Shown: positions 7,750-17,144, counted from the first letter of the stretch. The stretch is DNA of 64,000 nucleotides from JBBEAM01 sp942491105 (GCA_942491105.1 CALNZX010000001.1:744001-808000), one strand, 5' to 3'. Program-made: numbers and translations. Notes: generated by a model not told the origin, from the letters alone.

Positions 7750-10086
7750 GTGACCAGAAAGCCGACCAAGCGCGCCACGGCAACGCCCCAGTTTCCCACC
7801 ACGGCTGAAATCCTGCGATTCATCGAGGAGAGCCCGACACCGGTCGGCAAGCGCGAGATCGCCCGCGCCTTCAAGATCAAGGGTGCTGAGCGCCCGCGAC
7901 TCAAGGAAGTTCTGCGCGAGCTCAAGGAAAGCGGGAAGCTGGAGCGTCTGACCGGGCGGCAGGTGGTGAGCCCAGGACGTCTGCCCGAGGTCGCCGTGAT
8001 CGAGGTTGTCGAGCTGGACGAGGACGGAGAGCTGCTGGCCCGCCCCGCCACCTGGAAACCCGAACAGGGGCCGCCGCCCAGGATTTTCGTCGTCCCCGAC
8101 AGAAAGCGCCGCGAGGCCCTGGCCACGGGGGAACGGCTGCTGGCCAAGCTGACCCGCCTGGATGACGCCTACGAAGCCAGAGTGATCCGCCGGCTCGGCC
8201 AGGGCGGCGCGCTGCAGGTTCTTGGGATCTATGAACCGGGCGCCCATGGCGGGCGCCTGAAACCGGTCGACAAACGCGCCAAGCAGGACTTCCTGCTCGC
8301 CCCCGAGGATGCCGCCGGCGCCCAGCCCGGCGAGCTGGTGCTGGCCGAAGCCAAGGGCCATCACCGCCGCATGGGCCTGCGCGATGTCAAGGTGATCGAG
8401 CGCCACGGCAGCCTGGGCAACCACCGGGCGCTTAGCCTGATTTCGATCCACGAGCAGGGCCTGCCGACGGTTTTCCCCGAGGCGGCGCTGCGCGAGGCGG
8501 AAGCGGCCAAGGCGACGCCTCTCGGCAAGCGCAGCGATCTGCGCACCCTGCCCCTGGTCACCATCGATGGCGCCGACGCCCGCGATTTCGACGACGCCGT
8601 CTTTGCCGAGCCCGACGAGAGCAAGGACAACCCCGGAGGCTGGCACCTGATCGTCGCCATCGCCGACGTCGCCCACTACGTGCGCCCGGACAGCGCCCTC
8701 GACCGCGAGGCCTATAAACGCGGCAACAGCGCCTATTTCCCCGATCGCGTGATCCCGATGCTGCCGGAAGCCCTCTCGAACGGCTGGTGTTCCCTGAATC
8801 CAGAGGAGGATCGCGGCTGCCTGGCCGTTCACCTGTGGATCGCCAAGGACGGCAAGCTGCGCGACCACCGCTTCGTCCGCGGCCTGCTGCGCTCGGCGGC
8901 GCGCCTGACCTACGAGGAGGTGCAGGAAGCCCGTAACGGCCATCCCAACGACAAGACAGCACCGCTGCTCGATAGGGTGATCGCGCCGCTCTATGGCGCC
9001 TTCGAGGCGCTGCTGACAGCCCGCAAGAACCGCGGAACCCTGGATCTCGACGTGCCGGAGCGTCAGGTGATCTTCGGCGAGGACGGCCAGATCGCCGAAA
9101 TCGGCATCCGCCAGCGGCTCGACAGCCACCGCCTGATCGAGGAGTTCATGATCACCGCCAATGTCGCGGCGGCGCGGGAGCTGGAAGCGCGCAAGCAGCC
9201 CTGTATGTACCGGGTGCATGAGCCGCCCGATCCGGTCAAGGTCGAGGCCCTGCGCGAGGTGCTGTCGTCGATGGATCTCAGCCTGCCGCGCGGACAAACC
9301 CTGAAGCCGAGCGATTTCACCGGGGTCCTGGAGAAGGTCGCCGAGGGCGCCGATTCCCGGGTGGTCAGCGAACTGGTGCTGCGCTCCCAGAGCCAAGCCT
9401 ATTACAGCCCGAAAAACCTCGGCCACTTCGGCCTCGCGCTGCAACGCTACGCCCACTTTACCTCGCCGATCCGCCGCTATTCCGACCTGATCGTGCATCG
9501 CGGTCTGATCGAGGGACTGAAACTCGGCAGCGACGGCCTGCCCAAGGAAGCCAAGGAGTTGATGGAGGGCTGGGGCGCGCACATCTCGGCGACGGAACGC
9601 CGTGCCATCGCCGCCGAGCGCGATGCCAAGGACCGCATGTCAGCGGCGTTTCTCGCCAACCGCGTGGGCGAGATTTTCGATGCGCGGATCAGCTCGGTGA
9701 CCCACTTCGGCCTCTTCGTCAACTTTACCGAAACCGGCGCCGACGCCCTGATCCCGATCAGGACCCTGCCCGATGACTACTACGAGCACGACAGCAAGCG
9801 GCACGCTCTGATCGGCCGCCGCTGGGGCCGTGAATATCACCTGGGCGAGCATCATCCGGTACGCCTCGTCGAAGCCAACGGCCAGACCGGCAGTCTGATC
9901 GCCGAGATCATGGAAGGCGACGCCGACGGCACGAAAAAGCGTAGCGGCTCCAGAGCGCCAGCCCCCGGGCGAGGCACGAGGGGAAAAGCCGCCGCCAGGC
10001 CAAGCGGGCGGAAGACCTCCAAGGGCGGCCCCAAGAGCGGGCGGCGGGGAAAGACCAAGGCGAAAGCTTCCAAGAATAGAAAATAA
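7750..10086 (+). CDS. rnr: Ribonuclease R
   Basis: RNase R is a processive 3'-to-5' exoribonuclease that degrades structured RNA. The protein (778 aa) starts at a GTG 7 bases after topA. It has an N-terminal winged helix (about residues 15-75), cold-shock domains, the RNB catalytic domain with acidic DARDFDDAVF at about residue 275, and an S1 domain near the C-terminus (GEIFDARISSVTHFGLFV). The last ~60 residues are very basic, rich in Lys, Arg, Gly and Ser, as in other RNase R proteins. It probably shares a transcript with topA. Confidence 0.96.
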   Translation: MTRKPTKRATATPQFPTTAEILRFIEESPTPVGKREIARAFKIKGAERPRLKEVLRELKESGKLERLTGRQVVSPGRLPEVAVIEVVELDEDGELLARPATWKPEQGPPPRIFVVPDRKRREALATGERLLAKLTRLDDAYEARVIRRLGQGGALQVLGIYEPGAHGGRLKPVDKRAKQDFLLAPEDAAGAQPGELVLAEAKGHHRRMGLRDVKVIERHGSLGNHRALSLISIHEQGLPTVFPEAALREAEAAKATPLGKRSDLRTLPLVTIDGADARDFDDAVFAEPDESKDNPGGWHLIVAIADVAHYVRPDSALDREAYKRGNSAYFPDRVIPMLPEALSNGWCSLNPEEDRGCLAVHLWIAKDGKLRDHRFVRGLLRSAARLTYEEVQEARNGHPNDKTAPLLDRVIAPLYGAFEALLTARKNRGTLDLDVPERQVIFGEDGQIAEIGIRQRLDSHRLIEEFMITANVAAARELEARKQPCMYRVHEPPDPVKVEALREVLSSMDLSLPRGQTLKPSDFTGVLEKVAEGADSRVVSELVLRSQSQAYYSPKNLGHFGLALQRYAHFTSPIRRYSDLIVHRGLIEGLKLGSDGLPKEAKELMEGWGAHISATERRAIAAERDAKDRMSAAFLANRVGEIFDARISSVTHFGLFVNFTETGADALIPIRTLPDDYYEHDSKRHALIGRRWGREYHLGEHHPVRLVEANGQTGSLIAEIMEGDADGTKKRSGSRAPAPGRGTRGKAAARPSGRKTSKGGPKSGRRGKTKAKASKNRK

Positions 10087-10277
10087 GCCTTTAAAATCAT
10101 GCGGTTCCTGGATCTTCTTGAAGCCGGAACTCGAATCTCTCCCCGCGCGCGCGTCCCGGGTCACGTGGCATTCTGGCAACGCATGGGAAAAACCCCGCGC
10201 GTGGATCAATTTTGTCAGTGACTTACACCGGCAAGGTGCGGTTAGAATCGTTGCAATAGTGTCACAGTAGGTTGTGG

Positions 10278-11897
10278 ATGAAACGGATCGCGGCTCAGTC
10301 AGCGGGACGGGCGGACAGCCCGGCGCTCGGATTCAGGCTTGCCGACAGCATGGTTTTGCTGTCAGCGGCCGTGTTGCTTGTGTCCTGCACCGGCAGCTCC
10401 GTTGGCCCCAGCCATTCCGCGACCTACAACCCCTCCACCGCCGCGAACATGTTCAGCGTCGGCTACGAGGATGTTTCCTCGGTCTATATCGAGGACGTGA
10501 CGCCCCGCCAGTTGGCTCTGGCCGCCCTGGGCAACCTCAGCAATATCGATCCCGGCGTTCAGATCACCGACAACGCCGAGCAGATTTCGGTGCGGGTGCG
10601 CGGCCAGGAAACCGCCGCCTACAAGGCCCCCGGGCAGCGCGATAACGAGGGCTGGGCGAAGCTGACGGCCCTGGCGGTAGACGCCAGCAGGACCGGCTCC
10701 AGCGAGTTGGTCAATGCCGCGAGCGAGTCGATCTATGAATATGTCTTCGACGGCATGCTTTCCGCGCTCGACGACTACTCGCGCTATGCCGGACGCGAAG
10801 AAGCCCAGGAGAACCGGGCCAGCCGGGACGGTTTCGGCGGCATCGGCGTGCGCATCCAGATCGAGGATGAAGGCGTCCGCGTGAAATCGGTCATGGAAAA
10901 GACCCCCGCCGAGCGCGCCGGATTGAAACCCGACGACCTGATTACGCATATCGATGGCGCCTCCGCGGCGGGCGTGGCGCAGCGCGAGGTAATCCGCAAA
11001 TTGCGCGGCCGGCCGAATTCCCCGGTCCGCCTGACCGTGGCGCGCGACGGCTCGCCCGCGCCGCTGGTCGTCGAAGTTCTGCGCGCGCACATCGTGCCGC
11101 AGACCGTCACCTACGAGCAGCGCGGCCGGACCGCCGTGTTCCAGGTGCTCGGGTTCAATCAGAGCACCACCCGCAATCTCAAGGATAAGATTGAGGAAGC
11201 CTTCTCCATTCAGGGCGATGGGCTGGTCGGGCTGATCGTCGACCTGCGCGACAATCCAGGCGGCCTGCTCGATCAGGCGGTATCGGTTTCCGACCTCTTC
11301 CTCGAAGAAGGTCTGGTCGTGTCGACTCGCGGGCGGCACCCCGACAGCCACCAGATATTCAACGCGCACCGCGGCGACAGCGCGCGGGGCCGGCCGGTGG
11401 TCGTTCTGATCAACGGCAATTCAGCCTCGGCCTCGGAGATTGTCGCGGCGGCCCTGCAGGACAGCGGCCGCGCCATCGTGGTCGGCAGCGCCTCCTACGG
11501 CAAGGGCACGGTGCAGACCGTGCTGCGCCTGCCGAACGAAGGCGAGCTGACCCTGACCTGGGCGCGCTTTCACGCGCCTTCCGGCTATGCCCTGCAGGAC
11601 CGTGGCGTGATGCCGGATATCTGCACCAATAGCTCCGAAGCCACGACCAGCGGCCCCCGGTTCGGAGAGAAGGCGTTTATCGTCGCCGGCAACATCGTGC
11701 GCCGACATGTCGAGCCGGGCGACAAGGCGGGCGTCGAGAAGCTGCATACCCACTGCCCAGCCCATCAGGAACGCGAGGATCTGGACCTCCAAGTCGCGGA
11801 ACGCCTGCTGAGCATTCCCGGCCTTTACACCGAGATCCTGCACGGCCGTATCGATACCGCGGAACGTCTGTATCAAGTCACCGGCGTCAAGCTCTAG
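10278..11897 (+). CDS. S41 family C-terminal processing peptidase, lipoprotein
   Basis: This is a PDZ-containing serine protease of the CtpA/Prc family (539 aa), probably acting in the periplasm. A signal sequence ends in the lipobox LLVSC (Cys37), so the protein should be lipid-anchored. The PDZ domain starts near residue 184 (GFGGIGVRI). The catalytic region has NGNSASASEI with the nucleophile around residues 382-386, and the general-base lysine is in YGKGTVQ (Lys409). The ATG at 10278 is preferred over the TTG at 10272. About 190 bases separate it from rnr, so it likely has its own promoter; a possible -10, TAGAAT, lies at 10243-10248. Confidence 0.9.
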   Translation: MKRIAAQSAGRADSPALGFRLADSMVLLSAAVLLVSCTGSSVGPSHSATYNPSTAANMFSVGYEDVSSVYIEDVTPRQLALAALGNLSNIDPGVQITDNAEQISVRVRGQETAAYKAPGQRDNEGWAKLTALAVDASRTGSSELVNAASESIYEYVFDGMLSALDDYSRYAGREEAQENRASRDGFGGIGVRIQIEDEGVRVKSVMEKTPAERAGLKPDDLITHIDGASAAGVAQREVIRKLRGRPNSPVRLTVARDGSPAPLVVEVLRAHIVPQTVTYEQRGRTAVFQVLGFNQSTTRNLKDKIEEAFSIQGDGLVGLIVDLRDNPGGLLDQAVSVSDLFLEEGLVVSTRGRHPDSHQIFNAHRGDSARGRPVVVLINGNSASASEIVAAALQDSGRAIVVGSASYGKGTVQTVLRLPNEGELTLTWARFHAPSGYALQDRGVMPDICTNSSEATTSGPRFGEKAFIVAGNIVRRHVEPGDKAGVEKLHTHCPAHQEREDLDLQVAERLLSIPGLYTEILHGRIDTAERLYQVTGVKL

Positions 11898-11918
11898 GCT
11901 TGAGGGAGGGCGCGACCG

Positions 11919-12620
11919 ATGCGCGTTCGGCCACGCGATGCCGCTGGGCTCGTCGTACTTCAGGAAAACCCCAAGAGTAGCGACGACCCGCTGGTGCTTC
12001 TCGGACAGCGGCATGCACAGTCCCGCTTCATGCCGAATGTCTTCGTCTTTCCAGGCGGATGCCGGGAACCCGAGGATGCCCTGCCCAGCGGTTTTCCCGA
12101 GGCCTTGCCACGGGCGGCGCAGGGGCGCGTCGATGGCGAAACGAGGCGGCGGCTTGCCGTCTATGCCCGCACAGCGCTGCGGGAAACACTCGAGGAAACG
12201 GGGTTTCTGCTCGCCGCGCCGCCCAGCGCCAACACAGCGCGCCAGCAGCAAGCAGGCTCCGCTGGAATCTGGGGCAGCTACGCCGAGCGAGGCCTCGTCC
12301 CGCATTTTTCCGCGATGACGCTGCTGGCCCGCGCGATCACGCCCGCGGGCTCGCCCCTGCGCTTTCATAGCCGCTTTTTCCTGGCCCTTGGCAGCCACCT
12401 GGAAAAGGTGTCGGAGAGCGACGGAGAATTGCAGGGTATCGGCTGGTATCCAGCCTCACGGGCGCTCAAGGACATGCCCCTGGCCGGGATCTCCAGGCTG
12501 ATCCTGGCGGAGGCCCTGCTGGCCCGCGAGAACGGGGCCGGCCACGCGGCTGTCTTGTTTCGCTCGGTCTCCGAGAAGCGAATGATCCGCTGCGGCGGGA
12601 ATTGCGTTGGCGGCGCTTGA
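11919..12620 (+). CDS. Nudix hydrolase with an interrupted Nudix box (NUDT19-like)
   Basis: The 233-residue protein has a Nudix fold. The second half of the Nudix box is clear (RETLEETGF), but the leading glycine part (VFPGGCREPED) is separated from it by roughly 30 extra residues. That insertion is known from the NUDT19 group of CoA/acyl-CoA diphosphatases, so a nucleoside-diphosphate-X substrate such as CoA is possible but not shown. It starts 21 bases after the S41 peptidase gene. Its stop codon overlaps the -35 of the rpmG promoter. Confidence 0.85.
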   Translation: MRVRPRDAAGLVVLQENPKSSDDPLVLLGQRHAQSRFMPNVFVFPGGCREPEDALPSGFPEALPRAAQGRVDGETRRRLAVYARTALRETLEETGFLLAAPPSANTARQQQAGSAGIWGSYAERGLVPHFSAMTLLARAITPAGSPLRFHSRFFLALGSHLEKVSESDGELQGIGWYPASRALKDMPLAGISRLILAEALLARENGAGHAAVLFRSVSEKRMIRCGGNCVGGA

Positions 12621-12644
12621 CTTCTTAGGCGTAGCGCGTATCTT
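12617..12644 (+). promoter_or_regulatory. Putative rpmG promoter
   Basis: TTGACT at 12617-12622 and TATCTT at 12639-12644 are separated by 16 bases, a good match to a housekeeping sigma factor promoter. It overlaps the stop codon of the Nudix gene. Transcription would start near 12650, immediately before the hairpin at 12655-12676. Confidence 0.6.
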
Positions 12645-12654
12645 CCGCTCCTCA

Positions 12655-12676
12655 GGGCCCCTGGCGACAGGGGCCC
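12655..12676 (+). promoter_or_regulatory. Perfect hairpin with GNRA-type loop in the rpmG leader
   Basis: GGGCCCCTG (12655-12663) and CAGGGGCCC (12668-12676) form a perfect 9-bp stem closed by the tetraloop GCGA. No T-tract follows, so a terminator is unlikely. It would lie at the very 5' end of the rpmG transcript and could stabilise the RNA or bind a protein. Confidence 0.55.
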
Positions 12677-12708
12677 GTCTAACTTCTTGGAAGACATAGG
12701 ACCGCGCC

Positions 12709-12876
12709 ATGGCGAAGCCCGTTACTCAATTGATCCGGCTGGTGAGCACCGCCGATACCGGGTACTTCTACGTGATCAAGAAGAACCCGCGGAACACCAC
12801 CGAGAAGATGACCTTCCGCAAGTACGACCCGGTCGTGCGCAAGCACGTCGAGTTCAAGGAAGCCAAGATCAAGTAG
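12709..12876 (+). CDS. rpmG: 50S ribosomal protein L33
   Basis: This short gene encodes 55 residues, MAKPVTQLIRLVSTADTGYF at the start and EFKEAKIK at the end, with the RNTTEKMTFRKYDP core typical of L33. It is the cysteine-free (zinc-independent) form usual in proteobacteria. The ATG at 12709 follows a leader of about 60 bases with a strong hairpin. It is transcribed alone, ahead of the shared terminator before convergent pleD. Confidence 0.96.
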   Translation: MAKPVTQLIRLVSTADTGYFYVIKKNPRNTTEKMTFRKYDPVVRKHVEFKEAKIK

Positions 12877-12911
12877 GCTGCGCCGAACGATAGGACCAGC
12901 TCCAAACGATC

Positions 12912-12942
12912 AAGGCCGCGCCCCAAGGGACGCGGCCTTTTC
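12912..12942 (+). terminator. Rho-independent terminator of rpmG
   Basis: AAGGCCGCG (12912-12920) pairs with CGCGGCCTT (12931-12939), loop of 10, followed by a short T-run. It lies between the convergent rpmG and pleD stop codons and may serve both strands weakly. Confidence 0.8.
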
Positions 12943-12954
12943 AATTGGCAAGAC

Positions 12955-14352
12955 TCAGGCCTGGGCGGCTAAAGCCGGCGCCGGCCGGTCGAGATCGTCG
13001 GAAATGACTCTGTTTCGGCCCGCCGCCTTGGCACGGTATAGCGCGCTATCGGCGCGCTGCTGCAGCATGGAAACGCTGCCGGTACCATCCATCGTCGTCG
13101 CCACGCCGATAGAAACCGTAACCTGCAGCTCTTCCCCGCTCTCGATCGCAATGCGCTGGGACGCGACCTTCTCACGCAGGCGCTCGGCAACCAGCAACGC
13201 CCCGTCGGCGCCGGTATCCGGCATGATTACGGCAAACTCCTCGCCTCCGTAGCGCGCGACCAAGTCGATATTGCGCACGTTGTTCGAAAGATTGGCCGCG
13301 ACCGCGCTCAGCACGATATCGCCGACCGCGTGACCATAGCTATCGTTAAAGGCCTTGAAGTTGTCGATATCGGCCATCAGCACCGATAGAGCCTTACCGC
13401 TTTCCTGCGCGACAGACAGCCGCTTGGCGAGATGGTTCTCCAGATAGCGGCGGTTGTATACGCCAGTCAGGCCGTCGGTGAAGGCCATGGATACGCTTTG
13501 GTCGAGCAGCTGCCGCAGCTTTTCATGATAGCGGCGGCGGCGCACTTGGGTTCGCACGCGCGCCTGCAGCTCGTTGCCGTCGATCGGTTTGATCAGGTAA
13601 TCGGTGACACCGATATCGAGTCCCTTGGCCAGGCGTGGCAGGTCGTAGTCGTCGAGCAGCAGCAGGATCGGCACATTCCGCATCCGCTCGTCGCCACGCA
13701 GATAGGAAACCAGCCGCAGCCCATCTTCGGCGCCCAGGTCGATCGCCACGATGACCAAATCCGGGTCGCTATCGCGCGCCAGGGCCAGGCCCTCTTTCTC
13801 GCCCTGCGCGGTCAGGACGCGGTGACCAGCGGCGGCTAGCTTGCCCGCGAGGTTCTCGCGCTGAATTTCATCCTGCTCGATCAGCAGAATTCCGCCGCTT
13901 TCCTGTTGGTCGATTTCGTCCATGCTGAACAGCGTTTCATCGCTGCTGGTCGACTGCCTGGCACGCAGTTCATCGACCATCATCTTCAGGCGAATCAGGG
14001 AACGCACCCGCGAAAACAGGGTCAGATCGTTGGCCGGTTTGGTAAGGAAATCGTCGGCACCCGCCTCAAGGCCCCGCACCCGGTCCTCGACTTCGCTCAG
14101 CGCCGTCAGCATCACGATGGGAATATGCGCGGTCCGCTCGTCGGCGCGCAGAGTCCGGCAAACCTCGATGCCGTCCATTCCCGGCATCATGACATCGAGC
14201 AGGATCAGATCGGGCGATTGGGAGCGCGCGATATCCAAGGCGGTCGCGCCGTCGTAGGCGGTCAAGATATCGAAGTACTCCGACGTCAACTTGGCTTCGA
14301 GCAGTTTGACGTTGGCTTCGATGTCATCGACGATCAGAACTCGACCGGTCAT
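12955..14352 (-). CDS. pleD: PleD-type response regulator diguanylate cyclase
   Basis: PleD makes cyclic di-GMP when phosphorylated and drives the motile-to-sessile switch in Caulobacter. The 465-residue protein has two receiver domains and a C-terminal GGDEF domain. The first receiver has the phospho-acceptor Asp53 (LLDVMMPG). In the second, the matching position is alanine (VIVAIDLG), consistent with its known adaptor role. The active site reads GGEEF, and a product-inhibition I-site RxxD (RNID) lies five residues before it. It is 46 bases downstream of divK and probably in the same operon. Confidence 0.94.
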   Translation of the reverse strand: MTGRVLIVDDIEANVKLLEAKLTSEYFDILTAYDGATALDIARSQSPDLILLDVMMPGMDGIEVCRTLRADERTAHIPIVMLTALSEVEDRVRGLEAGADDFLTKPANDLTLFSRVRSLIRLKMMVDELRARQSTSSDETLFSMDEIDQQESGGILLIEQDEIQRENLAGKLAAAGHRVLTAQGEKEGLALARDSDPDLVIVAIDLGAEDGLRLVSYLRGDERMRNVPILLLLDDYDLPRLAKGLDIGVTDYLIKPIDGNELQARVRTQVRRRRYHEKLRQLLDQSVSMAFTDGLTGVYNRRYLENHLAKRLSVAQESGKALSVLMADIDNFKAFNDSYGHAVGDIVLSAVAANLSNNVRNIDLVARYGGEEFAVIMPDTGADGALLVAERLREKVASQRIAIESGEELQVTVSIGVATTMDGTGSVSMLQQRADSALYRAKAAGRNRVISDDLDRPAPALAAQA

Positions 14353-14398
14353 ATTCTATGCCCTTCGGCGCACCCGCCGCTGTGTGTTTCCCAGCACG

Positions 14399-14788
14399 CT
14401 AGTTTACGAAGCGGCGGACCGTTTCTAGGAAGTCCGTCACGGAAATCGGTTTGGCGATGTAGGCCTCGCAGCCGCCCTCGCGGATTTTCTGTTCATCGCC
14501 CTTCATCGCGAAGGCTGTGACAGCCACCACGGGGATCGACTTGAGCGTATCGTCCTCCTTGATCCACTTGGTCACCTCCAGCCCGGAAACCTCCGGCAAC
14601 TGGATATCCATGAGGATCAGGTCGGGACGGTACTGCCGGGCCATGCGCAGGGCCTCGAGACCATCGCGCGTCTGCAAGATTTCGTAGCCGTTCGCTTCCA
14701 GCAGATCGTGGAACAGTTTCATGTTGAGCTCGTTGTCCTCGACGACGAGCACGGTCTTGGCTGTTTTCGTCAATGCTGCCTCTGCCAT
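14399..14788 (-). CDS. divK: Single-domain response regulator DivK
   Basis: DivK is a CheY-like protein that relays polarity signals to the CtrA cell-cycle pathway. The 129 residues contain the acidic pocket VVEDN, the phospho-acceptor Asp61 in LILMDIQLP, the switch Thr in VVAVTAFAM and the Lys in AKPISV. There is no output domain. The divK-pleD pair is a well-known alphaproteobacterial arrangement. The 179-base region to the divergent kinase gene holds an imperfect palindrome (GGTTA at 14925-14929, TAACC at 14938-14942), which is not a good CtrA box. Confidence 0.94.
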   Translation of the reverse strand: MAEAALTKTAKTVLVVEDNELNMKLFHDLLEANGYEILQTRDGLEALRMARQYRPDLILMDIQLPEVSGLEVTKWIKEDDTLKSIPVVAVTAFAMKGDEQKIREGGCEAYIAKPISVTDFLETVRRFVN

Positions 14789-14967
14789 TTCAAACTTCCA
14801 CTTTTCTGCCGTTTATCTCGACGCCGGGACAAATCGCACGGAAGCCCGCAGCCAAGTTGGGGTAATGTAGGGAGGCTTTATTTCGAAAGCCCTAAGCCAG
14901 TACCAATACAGTACACGCCATTCTGGTTAAGAATGCGTAACCAAAACGCCCTTGGCGAGAGAATAGC

Positions 14968-15882
14968 ATGAGAATAGGGGTCGATCTCGGAGGCACCAAG
15001 ATCGAGGTTGCCGCCATGGAATCCGGATCCGGCGCCCTGCGGGGGCGCAGGAGGGTCGCGACACCGCAGGGCGACTACACGGCCACCGTAACCGCGGTGC
15101 GCGACCTGGTGCGCGCCCTGGAGCGGGAAAGCGGCGCCCTGGCCTGTGTTGGCGTGGCCATCCCCGGCGCGATTTCCCCCGCCACCGGCCTGGTCAAGAA
15201 CGCGAACTCGACCTGGCTGATCGGCAAGCCCTTCGACCAGGACCTGTCCCAGGCCCTGGAGCGCCGGGTGCGGGTCGCCAACGACGCCAACTGCTTCGCG
15301 CTTTCGGAAGCCGCCGATGGCGCGGCCCAGGGCGCCAGCCTGACGTTCGGCGCGATTCTCGGCACCGGTGTTGGCGGCGGCGTGGTCTTCAACGGCCGCT
15401 GTCTGGTCGGCCGGCACGCCATCTCGGGCGAGTGGGGCCACAATCCCCTGCCCTGGCCGGAGCCCGACGAGCTGCCTGGTCCGCCCTGTTTTTGCGGACA
15501 GCACGGCTGTAACGAAACCTGGCTGTCCGGCCCCGCCTTGAGCGCGCAGTATGGCGGCGGCGCGACGCCACAGCAGATCGCGGAGCTTGCGGCCAGCGGC
15601 GACCGCGCGGCGGAATCCTGCCTGCGGCGCTACGAAACCCGTCTCGCCCGCGGTCTGGCGAGCGTGATCAACGTCGTCGACCCCAACGTGATCGTCCTGG
15701 GCGGCGGGCTGTCAAATCTCAAGCGGCTTTACACGAACCTTCCGCGCCTCTTGCCCGGCTATGTGTTTTCGGATCGCGTCGATACCCCGATCAAGCCGCC
15801 GGTACATGGCGACTCCAGCGGCGTGCGCGGCGCCGCCTGGCTGTGGCACGAAGACGAGATCGCCGAGGGCCTGCCTAGATGA
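14968..15882 (+). CDS. ROK family sugar kinase (fructokinase/N-acetylglucosamine kinase type)
   Basis: A ROK-family kinase of 304 residues. The ATP-binding phosphate motif GVDLGGTKIE is at the N-terminus. The catalytic region includes NDANCFALSE and GTGVGGG. The structural zinc motif is CFCGQHGCNETW. The ISGEWGHNPLPWP stretch resembles bacterial fructokinase and NagK-type enzymes, but the exact hexose cannot be set from sequence alone. It overlaps dinB by 4 bases, so the two are translationally coupled although functionally unrelated. Confidence 0.9.
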   Translation: MRIGVDLGGTKIEVAAMESGSGALRGRRRVATPQGDYTATVTAVRDLVRALERESGALACVGVAIPGAISPATGLVKNANSTWLIGKPFDQDLSQALERRVRVANDANCFALSEAADGAAQGASLTFGAILGTGVGGGVVFNGRCLVGRHAISGEWGHNPLPWPEPDELPGPPCFCGQHGCNETWLSGPALSAQYGGGATPQQIAELAASGDRAAESCLRRYETRLARGLASVINVVDPNVIVLGGGLSNLKRLYTNLPRLLPGYVFSDRVDTPIKPPVHGDSSGVRGAAWLWHEDEIAEGLPR

Positions 15883-17138
15883 CGACGCTGTGCCGGGACT
15901 GCCTGAGCGGCCTGCCGCCCCAGGCCCCGCCAGGCCGCTGCCCGGCCTGCCAGTCGCGGCGCGTCATCGCCCATCCGGAGCTGCACAGCCTGGCGATCGC
16001 GCATATCGACTGCGACGCCTTTTACGCCAGCGTCGAAAAGCGCGACGACCCCAGTCTGCGCGGCAAGCCCGTGGTGATCGGAGGCGGCCGGCGGGGCGTC
16101 GTCTCCGCCGCCTGCTATGTCGCCCGCACCTATGGAATACGTTCGGCGATGCCGATGTTCAAAGCCTTGGATGCCTGTCCCCACGCCGTGGTCATTCGCC
16201 CGAACATGGCCAAGTACCGCGAGGCCGGGCTGAAAATTCGCGAGATGATGCAGGCCGTGACCCCCTTGGTCGAGCCGCTATCGATCGATGAAGCCTTCCT
16301 GGACCTGTCCGGCACCGAGGCGCTGCATCACGCCAGCCCCGCGCGGATCCTCGCCGGGCTGGCCTTGCGAATCGAACGGGAGCATGGGCTGACCGTCTCG
16401 ATCGGTCTCAGCTACAATAAATTTCTCGCCAAGGTCGCCTCCGATCTCGACAAGCCGCGGGGCTTCGCGGTGATTGGCAAGGCCGAGGCGGCCGCTTTCC
16501 TGAAAGACAAGCCGGTCGACATGATCTGGGGCGTTGGCAAGGCACTGCGCAGCGCCCTGGCGCGCAATGGAATCCAGCGGATCGGCGACCTGCTGCGGTT
16601 CGAGGAAGCCGAACTGATTGCCAGCTATGGCGCCATGGGCCGCCGCCTCTACCGCTTCGCCCGGGGCGAGGACCACCGCAAGGTCGACCCCGCCGCGCCG
16701 ACCAAGTCGATCTCGGCGGAAACCACCTTCGAGCGCGATATCGGCGATCCCGAGGCCCTGCTGGCGCAAGTCTGGCCGCTCTGCGAAACCGTGGCGCGGC
16801 GCGCCAAGAAGAGTGTGCTCGCCGGTCAGGGCATTACCTTGAAACTGAAGACGGCGGATTTCCAGAGCCTGACCCGCAGCCGCCGTCTCCAGGATCCGAC
16901 CCGCCTGGCCGAGGTGATCTACAACGCCGTCAAGCCCTTGATCGCAAAGGAAGCCGACGGGCGACGCTTCCGCCTGATCGGGGTTGGTCTGACCGAGCTG
17001 GTCGATGGCGAACTGGCCGATCCGCCGAGCCTGTTCGACCCGGAGCGCAGCAAGCGCGCCCAGGTCGAGGATGTAATCGACTCCCTGCGCGAGCGCCTCG
17101 GCCCCGAGGCGATCCGCAAGGGCCGCGGACTCAACTAG
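15879..17138 (+). CDS. dinB: DNA polymerase IV with N-terminal zinc-ribbon-like extension
   Basis: A Y-family translesion polymerase of 419 residues. Catalytic acidic residues lie in HIDCDAFYASVE and SIDEAFLDLS, and the palm, thumb and little-finger regions are all present. Ahead of the polymerase core are about 35 residues with two CxxC pairs (Cys5, Cys8, Cys21, Cys24) that look like a small zinc ribbon and are absent from E. coli DinB. Some alphaproteobacterial DinB proteins share this extension. It overlaps the ROK kinase gene by 4 bases (ATGA). Confidence 0.94.
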   Translation: MTTLCRDCLSGLPPQAPPGRCPACQSRRVIAHPELHSLAIAHIDCDAFYASVEKRDDPSLRGKPVVIGGGRRGVVSAACYVARTYGIRSAMPMFKALDACPHAVVIRPNMAKYREAGLKIREMMQAVTPLVEPLSIDEAFLDLSGTEALHHASPARILAGLALRIEREHGLTVSIGLSYNKFLAKVASDLDKPRGFAVIGKAEAAAFLKDKPVDMIWGVGKALRSALARNGIQRIGDLLRFEEAELIASYGAMGRRLYRFARGEDHRKVDPAAPTKSISAETTFERDIGDPEALLAQVWPLCETVARRAKKSVLAGQGITLKLKTADFQSLTRSRRLQDPTRLAEVIYNAVKPLIAKEADGRRFRLIGVGLTELVDGELADPPSLFDPERSKRAQVEDVIDSLRERLGPEAIRKGRGLN

Positions 17139-17144
17139 CCGCCC

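Noticed and set aside
7612..9582. 656-codon minus-strand frame opposite rnr
   Set aside because: Same reason: an antisense shadow of a full-length RNase R gene.
14925..14942. CtrA binding site between divK and the ROK kinase gene
   Set aside because: TTAA followed by GAATGCG and TAAC misses the second TTAA half-site of TTAA-N7-TTAA. It is only an imperfect palindrome.
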